In this document: positions 19,735 to 26,902 of the stretch, one piece after another
How the letters are laid out: every line of letters begins with the position of its first letter
Numbering within the stretch: the stretch's first letter is position 1
Source: an uncultured Agathobaculum sp.
Lineage (GTDB): Bacteria; Bacillota; Clostridia; Oscillospirales; Butyricicoccaceae
DNA: 44,415 bases
Reading direction: 5' to 3'
Assembly (NCBI RefSeq): GCF_944384735.1
Contig: NZ_CALWUN010000010.1
Span: 1 to 44,415, forward strand
Notes under the pieces: generated by a model
Told to the model about the DNA's origin: nothing
What the model saw: the letters and a program-made list of their open reading frames with translations, nothing else
The model's database searches: none
Translations under genes and position numbers: made by a program

Positions 19735-19762
19735 TTTCGTCCAGTGATCGGTGTACCGCCCG

Positions 19763-21133
19763 TCAGTCGAGCACGCGCAGCTTGAAATGCCCCTTGCGGC
19801 CTTTTTTGATCTCGTAAAGCACCTCGTCGGCGATCCGGTACAGCTCGTCAAAGGAGCGGTGCTTGCGTCCGAACACGCCGCCCGCCGACATGGTCGAGCC
19901 GGCCTCCGGCCAGCGCTGCTGCATCATGCGGCAGTATGCGTCGCTCATGTGCAGCAGCTTCTGCTGGATGACCAGCAGTTGCTTACAGTCGGCTACGAAC
20001 ACCGCAAACTCATCGCCGCCCAGCCGGCAGACCATATCGGTCGACCGGAAACGCTTGGACAGCTGCTCGGCCACAAAGCGCAGCGCCTCGTCGCCCTGCT
20101 GGTGGCCGTACAGGTCGTTGATCCGCTTGAAGTTATCCAGATCGAGCATAAAGAACAGATAGCACGAAACGTGCTGCATCGCCTCGATGATGCGCGCCTG
20201 CGCGCCCTTGCGGTTGTACACGCCGGTCAGCGGGTCGCTGACCGCCTCCAGCTTGAGCGAGGTCTGCGCGTCGACCTGCCGGGACATATCAAACAGCACG
20301 CTGATGACGACCTCGCGCCCCTCCGCCGTGACCGTCTTGCGTCCGATACCATGCACCCACAGGTCGCTGCCGTCGCGCTTTTTCAGGCGGCAATCCAGTT
20401 CATACTGCTCGTTGCGCGCGACCGCCGCCGCGATCTCGTCGAACACAAATCCGCGGTCCTCCGGGTGGACGCAGTTGAGCACCATTCCCCGAATGCCGGC
20501 CTCATAGTCCTCCAGACTTTGGTAACCCATCATCTCGACCAGCCGGTCGTTGGCCAGATAGAGCGGGAAGCCCGGCTCGTGGTACCCGCCGACAATGCCG
20601 CCTGGCATGGCCTTGCCGATCAGCTCCAGCAGCTCATAACGGTTTTCCCGGCTGAGCTGCTCATCGCTGCGCGAAACATATTGCAGCGGGAAAAACTCGC
20701 CCTCCTGCTGGTACTTGCTCGCCTCGGATGCGTGCACCGTGTCCAGCCAGAAGCGTGTGCCCGTCCGGTGCAGCCCAGCCGTGACGCGCGCATGGTATCG
20801 CACCTGACCGCCATCCGGCATGTCGATGGACATTTCCATGCTGCAAAGGATGTGCCAGCAGTTTTCCCCCCGCTCTTTCTGATAGTAGTCCTCAATGGTA
20901 AATCCGATCGGGTCGGGCAGCTGTTCCAGCTCGGTGCGCAGCAGCTCGGCAAACGCCGCCTTGCCCACCGCAATCTCACCCTCCCCTGTGCCGACGCTGC
21001 AAAAATCATCCGGCAGCATCGCCAGCGTTGCGGCGGCGTCCCGCCGCGTCAGGTAGCAATCGAAAAAATGCGCTACCGCGGTATAAACGGGGTCATTCCT
21101 CCATTTGTTTGCAACGCCTTCCCCATAATTCAT
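19763..21133 (-). CDS. Diguanylate cyclase with NTF2-like and PAS domains
   Basis: 456-residue cytosolic signalling protein. Residues about 1-140 look like a SnoaL/NTF2-type ligand-binding domain (FFDCYLTRRDAAATLAML, ARVTAGLHRTG), 165-290 a PAS domain (YLANDRLVEMMGYQSLEDYEAG, then RLKKRDGSDLWVHGIG), and 295-455 a GGDEF domain. The catalytic loop RLGGDEF is intact, with DLDNFKRINDLYGH before it, so it should make cyclic di-GMP. RSTD five residues before GGDEF is a standard inhibitory I-site (RxxD). No membrane segment. It follows the GGDEF/EAL gene by 29 bp and shares its transcript. Which ligand the N-terminal domain senses is unknown. Confidence 0.9.
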   Translation of the reverse strand: MNYGEGVANKWRNDPVYTAVAHFFDCYLTRRDAAATLAMLPDDFCSVGTGEGEIAVGKAAFAELLRTELEQLPDPIGFTIEDYYQKERGENCWHILCSMEMSIDMPDGGQVRYHARVTAGLHRTGTRFWLDTVHASEASKYQQEGEFFPLQYVSRSDEQLSRENRYELLELIGKAMPGGIVGGYHEPGFPLYLANDRLVEMMGYQSLEDYEAGIRGMVLNCVHPEDRGFVFDEIAAAVARNEQYELDCRLKKRDGSDLWVHGIGRKTVTAEGREVVISVLFDMSRQVDAQTSLKLEAVSDPLTGVYNRKGAQARIIEAMQHVSCYLFFMLDLDNFKRINDLYGHQQGDEALRFVAEQLSKRFRSTDMVCRLGGDEFAVFVADCKQLLVIQQKLLHMSDAYCRMMQQRWPEAGSTMSAGGVFGRKHRSFDELYRIADEVLYEIKKGRKGHFKLRVLD

Positions 21134-21162
21134 ACCTCTTCCATCCTTTCCAAAGGGATCCT

Positions 21163-24100
21163 TTACCGCTTGTCGACCGCATCCATTTGCGCGCCCCGCG
21201 CGGGTCCCCCGCCCCCGCCAACCAGATGGTACACATCCTGCAATTCCATCGGCCGGTAATAGAAGTAGCCCTGAATCAGGTCGCAGCCAGTGTTGAGGAT
21301 GATCTCATTCTGCGACGCATGCTCGACGCCCTCCATGCACACGGTTTTGCCGAACTGATGGCAGGCGAACACGATACTGCGGATAAAATTCATCTTCGCC
21401 TCGGACTCGGTCACCTCGCGTACGAGCGACTGGTCGAGCTTGATGATGCTCATGGGATATTGCAGCAGCATGCGCAACGAGGAATAGCCGCTGCCAAAGT
21501 CATCCAGCGCGATCGAAAGCCCCATCTTCTGGCATTCCCGCACAAAACGGGTCAGCTCCTCGGGCTGTTCGTCCAGCGCGCTTTCGGTCAGCTCCGCCAC
21601 CAGTCCGCCGCCGTCCAGCTGGTATTGTTCCAGCGTGTCCCGCATGAACGGCAGGAACATGGGGTCGGACAGCTGGTGCAGGCTGACGTTGAACGTCAGG
21701 TAAAAGTCCGGGTTGTGCTGCCGCAGGCGGGCGCAGGCACGCACAACCTGCTCAAACACCCACCGGCCGACCTGCTGGATCAGCCCGTCCTTTTCCAGCA
21801 GCGGGATAAACTGCATGGGCGAAACGTCATGCCCCTCAAACTGCCAGCGCAGCAGCACCTCGCCGCCGATGGCCCTGCCTTCGCTGGCGCGTACCACAGG
21901 CTGGATGACGATGCGGAAATGCTCCATATCGTGCACCACATCCTCGCTCAGGCGCAGCGCCATGTTGGACATCCGCCGGATGCGCTGGATGTTGCGCAGC
22001 GAAAAATCCACATATTCCTGCTTGGTCTCCTGCCGCGCCACCCGGATAAGCGAGGACAGGTTTTCCACCAGATCATCGGACGACATATCGCCGTTCGGAT
22101 ACTCGATCACACCGAATGAGCACACATTCTGCACCGTGATGCCCATGTCCTCATAACAGCCGTGCGCCATCTGCCGGATCTCGCGCACCAGCTGGCCAAC
22201 CTCCTCCTGCGCGCAGCCCGGCTGCGTCAGCGCCATGCAGCGCACACCCTCCAACCGATAGAAGGAAAGCCGGTCAGACAGGTTTTCCACCAGTGCATTG
22301 GCCATCCGGCGCAGCAGCCTGTCTCCATAGGCGCGGCCGCGCGTACTGTTGATCTCGGTGATGCCGTTGAGGCAGAAGCCGATGACCATGGCCTTGCCGC
22401 CGTTCTTGCGCAGCTCCTCCAGCTGTTGGAACGCCCCGTGCTCCCGCAAAAAACCGGTAACCGGGTCGACGACAAAGCGCTCGTCCTGATGCGTGATCCG
22501 GCCGGAGAAAAAGAGCGGTTTGGTCTTGTCCTTGCTCCACTTCAGGATGCCGTAGCAGCGGATCCATTGGTTGTCGCCGTTGACATCGCGCACGCGGTAG
22601 CGCAGGTCGTGGATGGTGCGTTTTTCGGCCAGCATACTGTTGATATCCTGCCAGTACAACTGCCGGTACTCGGGCGTGCTGATGCGTTCTGCCCAGATCG
22701 GGATCAGGCCCTTGACCAGATTGCTCGGAAAACCGAAGGCATCCCGCATGTTGTCCGAAATATAGAACTGGTCGCTCTGCATGTCGCCCATATAGAAATA
22801 GCTGGAATGGTTGTCCCTGGACACCGATTGGAACAGCGACTCTGTATCGCAGTAAGCGCTGCTCAAAAACGTCTGGAACGCCGTCAGCGGGATGGTCTGC
22901 GTATCACGGTGCCGGCCGGGCAGCCGCCGGTTTTCCGAACGGCGCTCGACCCCCGGCAGGCCGCTGTTTTTCTGGTAATAGGCCCGCTTGTCCTCATACA
23001 TGTGCTGGTCGGCTACTTTCATCAGGTGTTCCAGGTCGATCGCGCTTTCATCCGACCATGCGTAGCCGACCGCCATGTTGAACTCGTCCGCGGCGATCCG
23101 GTCGCGCAGCCGCTGCAGCGTCTCCAAAAACTCCGGTTCCTTGCAGTTAAGGTACAGCGTGACGAATTCGTCGCCGCCCGTGCGGTAGACCAGTTCGGTG
23201 TCCACAGTCTCGCGCAGCAGGTCGCAGCAATGCTGGATCATGCGGTCGCCCGCCTCATGCCCCTGCTCATCGTTGATACGCTTGAGGCCGGTCACATCGC
23301 AGTAGATCACGCCGATCGAGTTGACCGCCAGCTGGCCGAACATCTCGGTCAGCGCGTGGCGGTTGTAAGCGCCGGTCAGCTGGTCACGGTAGCTTAAGTT
23401 GCTCAGGTGCTGCAGCATATCGCGCCGCCGCATCAGCGAGGCGGTAAAATACCCGATGACATTTAGGAACGATTCGATGATCGGCATCATCTGCTCGTCC
23501 GGGTTGTCCACACCGATAAAGCCGATCACACAGCCATCCAGCTTGATCGGCCCGGCGGCCAGACAATGGATATCCTGCGGTTTAAGGATGGCGTACGCTT
23601 CGGGATAGACCGTGCGGATGTCCTCCATCTCCCGGATGATAGTCACACCGTCCTCGACAAATATTGACAGCCACCACTCGATCGCGGACAGCGGCACCTC
23701 CTGCAGCGCATCAATCTGTGGCGTTACGTTGGGTGCACACCATTCGTAGGTGTTGACCGCAGTGTTTTCGTCCGCCAGTTCGAAGATGTACGACCGGTCA
23801 CAGTCAAAGGTGCTCCCAATATAGGAGAGTATGCGGCGCAGCGATTCCTCCACATTTGCGTCAGAAAAAATATACTGCAGGCATTCATTGAGGACGGTTT
23901 CGCTGCGTGCGTAGTAATACGGCGTCTTGGCTGCGCCCTCCGCATCCGCATTGATGGCAATCTCCAGCCGGTAATCCTGCCCATCCTCATGCACCAGCGT
24001 ATCCTTGAGCAGCATCCGTCGGTCGAGCACCGGGTTCTTATGCACCCATGAAACAAACTCCCCGGCGCGAAGCCTGCTGTTGGTACAAAACAGGCACGGA

Positions 24101-24273
24101 CGGTCTTTGCCCTGCAAGATCTTGTAGCACTTGCCGCCGATATACTCCTCATGGTAGCGGTAACCCAGGCATTCACGCAGCTGGCGGTTCATATATACCA
24201 ATTCATAGGTGTCAATGTTTGCGGCATAGACCATTTCATCCAGGTTTTCAAAAAAATCCCACATCCTGCTCAT
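21163..24273 (-). CDS. PAS-GAF-GGDEF-PAS-GGDEF-EAL c-di-GMP signalling protein
   Basis: 1036-residue soluble multidomain protein. In order: PAS (about 1-110, YMNRQLRECLGYRYHEEYIGG), GAF-like sensor (about 125-280), a GGDEF domain with intact RTGGDEF (about 370), a second PAS (about 480-600), a second GGDEF-like domain in which the loop reads YRLEGVRCM (degenerate, so not a cyclase), and an EAL domain (about 785-1030). The EAL signature reads EVLLRW, keeping the metal-binding Glu; DDFGSGYSSL, IKLDQSLV and EGVEHASQ are present, so phosphodiesterase activity is likely. The first GGDEF lacks an RxxD I-site. AAGGAGACCAGCCT supports the start at 24273; the longer frame runs into the promoter. Whether net synthesis or breakdown dominates cannot be read. 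Confidence 0.9.
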   Translation of the reverse strand: MSRMWDFFENLDEMVYAANIDTYELVYMNRQLRECLGYRYHEEYIGGKCYKILQGKDRPCLFCTNSRLRAGEFVSWVHKNPVLDRRMLLKDTLVHEDGQDYRLEIAINADAEGAAKTPYYYARSETVLNECLQYIFSDANVEESLRRILSYIGSTFDCDRSYIFELADENTAVNTYEWCAPNVTPQIDALQEVPLSAIEWWLSIFVEDGVTIIREMEDIRTVYPEAYAILKPQDIHCLAAGPIKLDGCVIGFIGVDNPDEQMMPIIESFLNVIGYFTASLMRRRDMLQHLSNLSYRDQLTGAYNRHALTEMFGQLAVNSIGVIYCDVTGLKRINDEQGHEAGDRMIQHCCDLLRETVDTELVYRTGGDEFVTLYLNCKEPEFLETLQRLRDRIAADEFNMAVGYAWSDESAIDLEHLMKVADQHMYEDKRAYYQKNSGLPGVERRSENRRLPGRHRDTQTIPLTAFQTFLSSAYCDTESLFQSVSRDNHSSYFYMGDMQSDQFYISDNMRDAFGFPSNLVKGLIPIWAERISTPEYRQLYWQDINSMLAEKRTIHDLRYRVRDVNGDNQWIRCYGILKWSKDKTKPLFFSGRITHQDERFVVDPVTGFLREHGAFQQLEELRKNGGKAMVIGFCLNGITEINSTRGRAYGDRLLRRMANALVENLSDRLSFYRLEGVRCMALTQPGCAQEEVGQLVREIRQMAHGCYEDMGITVQNVCSFGVIEYPNGDMSSDDLVENLSSLIRVARQETKQEYVDFSLRNIQRIRRMSNMALRLSEDVVHDMEHFRIVIQPVVRASEGRAIGGEVLLRWQFEGHDVSPMQFIPLLEKDGLIQQVGRWVFEQVVRACARLRQHNPDFYLTFNVSLHQLSDPMFLPFMRDTLEQYQLDGGGLVAELTESALDEQPEELTRFVRECQKMGLSIALDDFGSGYSSLRMLLQYPMSIIKLDQSLVREVTESEAKMNFIRSIVFACHQFGKTVCMEGVEHASQNEIILNTGCDLIQGYFYYRPMELQDVYHLVGGGGGPARGAQMDAVDKR

Positions 24274-24328
24274 AGGCTGGTCTCCTTGTCTGGTTCGTCG
24301 TGTTGCACAACCGGAGTCGGTATGCCTC

Positions 24329-24358
24329 ATTATATCATGTGACAATCTTCCAGTTCAA
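24329..24358 (-). promoter_or_regulatory. Promoter of the c-di-GMP signalling operon
   Basis: Minus strand TTGAAC (24353-24358), 18-bp spacer, TATAAT (24329-24334), 55 bp before the start at 24273. Confidence 0.6.
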
Positions 24359-24507
24359 TACAATTTCATCATTTCCTCCCGCAAAACGCATATCTTTTTA
24401 TTTTGCCCAAATAACTACATTTTATCCGCTTTTTTCTGTTTGCAACTTATTTTCGTGTCAAATCCTATCCCATTTTCATTTTCGACCTAAATTGTGCATT
24501 TTAAGCC

Positions 24508-24529
24508 CGTGCGTGCGGCCGCACGCACG
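24508..24529. promoter_or_regulatory. 22-bp perfect palindrome upstream of the recombinase genes
   Basis: Positions 24508-24529 are perfectly self-complementary, with GTGCGTGC and GCACGCAC arms about a central GGCC. It lies 49 bp before the small ORF that precedes the recombinase. It could be an operator for a dimeric regulator controlling recombinase expression, or an RNA hairpin in the leader. The surrounding 24360-24507 is AT-rich with no clear gene. Confidence 0.5.
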
Positions 24530-24577
24530 CTTGCCGGGGCCGCCGCACACACCGGAACCAAAGGAGGCGCAGACCCG

Positions 24578-24703
24578 ATGACCACCCTCGTTTCCACCGC
24601 ATCCGACAGGACGGCGTTGTCCGCCGCCGCGGTCAAGGCGGAGATCATCCGCATCCGGCAGGGCTTCGACCGGCCGCCGCCGTCCCCCGCCCCACACCCC
24701 TGA
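24578..24703 (+). CDS. Small ORF (41 aa) upstream of the recombinase
   Basis: A short frame, MTTLVSTASDRTALSAAA then VKAEIIRIRQGF, ending PPPSPAPHP. The case for it being real is a strong AAAGGAGG 11 bp before the ATG and its place 23 bp before the recombinase start, which has its own RBS. The Ala-rich then charged middle part (residues 14-33) could form one amphipathic helix; the proline-rich end is disordered. It could be a small recombination accessory factor or just a translated leader. No known family is recognised. Confidence 0.5.
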   Translation: MTTLVSTASDRTALSAAAVKAEIIRIRQGFDRPPPSPAPHP

Positions 24704-24726
24704 TCCCACCGAAAGGAGATGGCTGC

Positions 24727-26289
24727 ATGGTCGCCATCTATACCCGCCAGTCGGTCGAGCGCGCGGACAGCATCTCGGTCGAGCAGCAGGCGCAGCTGTG
24801 CCGCGACGCGCTGCCCGCGCGCGAGGCGCAGTCCTGCCGGGTCTATACCGACAAGGGCTTTTCCGGCAAAAACATCGACCGCCCCGCCCTACAGCAGCTG
24901 CTGACCGATGCGGATGCCGGTCTGGTCGATAAAATCCTCGTTTACCGGCTCGACCGTATCAGCCGCTCGGTGCACGACTTTACCGGACTGTGCGCGCGCC
25001 TGTCCGCACAGGGCGTGCATTTCCAGTCGGTCACCGAGGGCGTCACGCTCGACAACTCCCCCTCGGGCACGGTCATGGCGCAGATCATGATGGTGTTCGC
25101 CCAGTTTGAGCGCGAAACCATCCAGCGCCGTGTGACCGACAACTACTTCGCCCGCGCCAAAACCGGCATGTATCTGGGCGGCCGGCCGCCGTTCGGCTTT
25201 GCCAAAGGGCAGACCACGGTCGACGGGCGGCGTACCGCCTGCTACGTCCCGCACCCGACGCAGGCCGCGCAGGCGGCGGCGCTGTTTGCACGCTATTTGC
25301 AGGACGGCGAAACGCTCGGCTCGCTCGTGCGGCGGCTGAACGCCGACGGCCTGCCCGCCGCGCGCGGCGGCAGCTGGTCAACGCTGCCGCTCGGCCGACT
25401 GCTGCGCAACCCAGCCTTTGTCCGCGCGGACGCGGCGGTCTACCGCTATCTGCAAAGCCGGGGCGCGGCGATGAACGACCCGGTCGAGGCTTACGACCAG
25501 CGCCGCGGCTGCTACTGCTACGCGCCGCTGTCCACCGCGCCGCCCGGCCAGCGCCCGACGCGGCGCAAATTTTCCGACCTGACCGGCAGCTTCATCACCC
25601 TCGCCCCGCACGAAGGGCTGGTGGACGCGGACTGCTGGCTGGCCGTGCAGCACAAGCTGGACGCGGGACGTGCGCTCAAGCGCAGCGGCGCGGGCACGCA
25701 CAGCTGGCTGTCCGGCCTGATGCGCTGCCGCAAATGCGGCTATGCCATCACCGTGGTCGGCAAGCCCGCCGGCATGGGCGGGCATTACATCAACTGCGGG
25801 GGACGCAAGCGCGGCGCGGCGGTCTGCCCCGGCCGCAGCAAAACGGTCACACTGGAGCAGATTGAGGGCGCGGCCGAGGCCGCGCTGCTGCGGCACCTGC
25901 GTCAGCTGCGCGCCGCGCCGCTCCAGCTGCCGCAGCGCCGGGACGCGCAGGCCAACCGGCTGGAAGTGGCGATCGCCCGTCACGAGGCCGACATCGCCCA
26001 GCTGACGCAAAACCTTGCCCACATCCGCGAGCCGGATGTCATCCGCATCGTCGCCGCGCAGATCCAGCAGGCCAGCGACGCCCGCAACGCCTGCATCGCC
26101 CAGCGGGACGCACGGCTGCGCTGCGACGGGCCGGACACGCTCGAAGCCCTGTTTGACGCGGTGCCGGACGAGTGGCCGGGCTACACCCTCCCGGAGAAAA
26201 AGGCGGTCGCCCGCGCGGCCATCGCGCGCGTGCTGGTCGATGAGGACAGCGTCGAGGTCGTGTTCCGCGCCCAGACCGGTGCCCGGTGA
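24727..26289 (+). CDS. Large serine recombinase (TnpX/TndX-like)
   Basis: 520-residue site-specific recombinase, complete. The N-terminal resolvase domain (about 1-150) has the nucleophile Ser9 in IYTRQS, the SVEQQ block, YRLDRISRS (about 73-81, catalytic arginines), and FAQFERETIQRRV leading into the long helix. The recombinase domain (about 160-280: GGRPPFGF, LVRRLNADGLPAARGGSW, LLRNPAFV) and a zinc ribbon follow (CRKCGYAI at 337, then INCGGRK and VCPGR), then a coiled coil at 405-450. This is the architecture of recombinases that move elements between GA-centred att sites, which fits the ends of the element it lies in. GAAAGGAG precedes the ATG. Unusually, it lies about 5 kb from one end rather than beside it. 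Confidence 0.93.
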   Translation: MVAIYTRQSVERADSISVEQQAQLCRDALPAREAQSCRVYTDKGFSGKNIDRPALQQLLTDADAGLVDKILVYRLDRISRSVHDFTGLCARLSAQGVHFQSVTEGVTLDNSPSGTVMAQIMMVFAQFERETIQRRVTDNYFARAKTGMYLGGRPPFGFAKGQTTVDGRRTACYVPHPTQAAQAAALFARYLQDGETLGSLVRRLNADGLPAARGGSWSTLPLGRLLRNPAFVRADAAVYRYLQSRGAAMNDPVEAYDQRRGCYCYAPLSTAPPGQRPTRRKFSDLTGSFITLAPHEGLVDADCWLAVQHKLDAGRALKRSGAGTHSWLSGLMRCRKCGYAITVVGKPAGMGGHYINCGGRKRGAAVCPGRSKTVTLEQIEGAAEAALLRHLRQLRAAPLQLPQRRDAQANRLEVAIARHEADIAQLTQNLAHIREPDVIRIVAAQIQQASDARNACIAQRDARLRCDGPDTLEALFDAVPDEWPGYTLPEKKAVARAAIARVLVDEDSVEVVFRAQTGAR

Positions 26290-26293
26290 TCGA

Positions 26294-26326
26294 AAAGGCC
26301 CCCGCGCACCTTGCGCGGGGGCCTTT
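26294..26326. terminator. Bidirectional terminator between recombinase and mocA
   Basis: Perfect 15-bp stem AAAGGCCCCCGCGCA/TGCGCGGGGGCCTTT with a 3-nt loop, A run on one side and T run on the other, between convergent genes ending at 26289 and 26333. Confidence 0.9.
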
Positions 26327-26332
26327 GTGCCG

Positions 26333-26902
26333 TCAGTCCAACAGGTCGGCAGTGGTATCTACATCGTCCAGTTCCCGCGCGCGCACAGCCTGCACATATA
26401 CGCAGTCTGTGTCGCGCAGCAGGTCGCGGCCGCCCTCGTCGCCCGACAGCGCGCGTAGCGCGGGCAGCATCGCCGGGCCGAACAGGCACGGATTGCCGCG
26501 CCGCTCGCCGAAGCACACGCGCGCGGCCTGCACCCCGGGCGCCGCCGCGTCCAGCAGGCGCGCCACGGTCTCGCCGGTCAGGTAGGGCTGGTCAGCCGCC
26601 ACGAATACCACCGAATCGCGCGGCATCAGCCGCAGCGCGGCCAGCCCCGCGCGGATGGTATACGACAAACCCTTTTCGCTTTCCGGGCTGGGTACGGCAT
26701 GCACCCCAAGGGTGCGCGCGCCCTCGCGCACGGCCGCATAGCGCGACACGACGGTCAGCGTACAGTCGTCGCGCCCGGCGACCAGCGCGGCCAGCATGTC
26801 CAGCCCGTGCCGGTACAGCGGCCTGCCGTCCAGCTCATACAGCAGCTTATTGACCCCGAAGCGCCGGCTGCTGCCCGACGCAAGATAAAGAATATGTTTC
26901 AT
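26333..26902 (-). CDS. mocA: MocA-like molybdenum cofactor nucleotidyltransferase
   Basis: 189-residue NTP-transferase of the MobA/MocA fold. It has an N-terminal nucleotide-binding loop LASGSSRRFGVNKLLYELDG (about residues 7-26; family LAAGxSxRxGxxK), the metal site VAADQPYL (about 100), and RGNPCLFGP (about 135). MocA attaches CMP to molybdopterin to make the MCD cofactor used by xanthine dehydrogenase-type enzymes. The small differences (SGSS for AGxS) do not exclude activity. Its ATG overlaps the stop of the hydroxylase large subunit (ATGA), so it is translated with the enzyme it should serve. Last gene of the operon. Confidence 0.88.
   Translation of the reverse strand: MKHILYLASGSSRRFGVNKLLYELDGRPLYRHGLDMLAALVAGRDDCTLTVVSRYAAVREGARTLGVHAVPSPESEKGLSYTIRAGLAALRLMPRDSVVFVAADQPYLTGETVARLLDAAAPGVQAARVCFGERRGNPCLFGPAMLPALRALSGDEGGRDLLRDTDCVYVQAVRARELDDVDTTADLLD

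Larger units (their letters stand above)
18269..19747 (+). pseudogene. asnB: Asparagine synthetase AsnB, N-terminal part, interrupted by mobile element
   Basis: Glutamine-hydrolysing asparagine synthetase. The first 465 codons (to 19663) are AsnB: catalytic Cys2 in MCGIGGFVDY, the glutaminase domain to about residue 200 (HRRLIVID, YNGELYNTEEI), and the synthetase domain with the pyrophosphate loop CFLSGGLDSS (about 256). Codon 466 onward is element DNA: a 27-residue tail that runs through the hairpin at 19701-19734 and stops at 19747. The missing C terminus lies at 35540-35971 in the same orientation. Joining 19665 to 35539 restores an uninterrupted frame of 609 codons. AAAGGAGGAAACGCCT precedes the ATG. 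Without the C-terminal 143 residues the synthetase domain is incomplete, so AsnB should be inactive unless the element is excised. Confidence 0.9.

Noticed and set aside
18269-19747. asnB as a complete gene ending at 19747
   Set aside because: The last 27 residues are low-complexity translation of element DNA, including a terminator hairpin, and the conserved C-terminal domain is missing.
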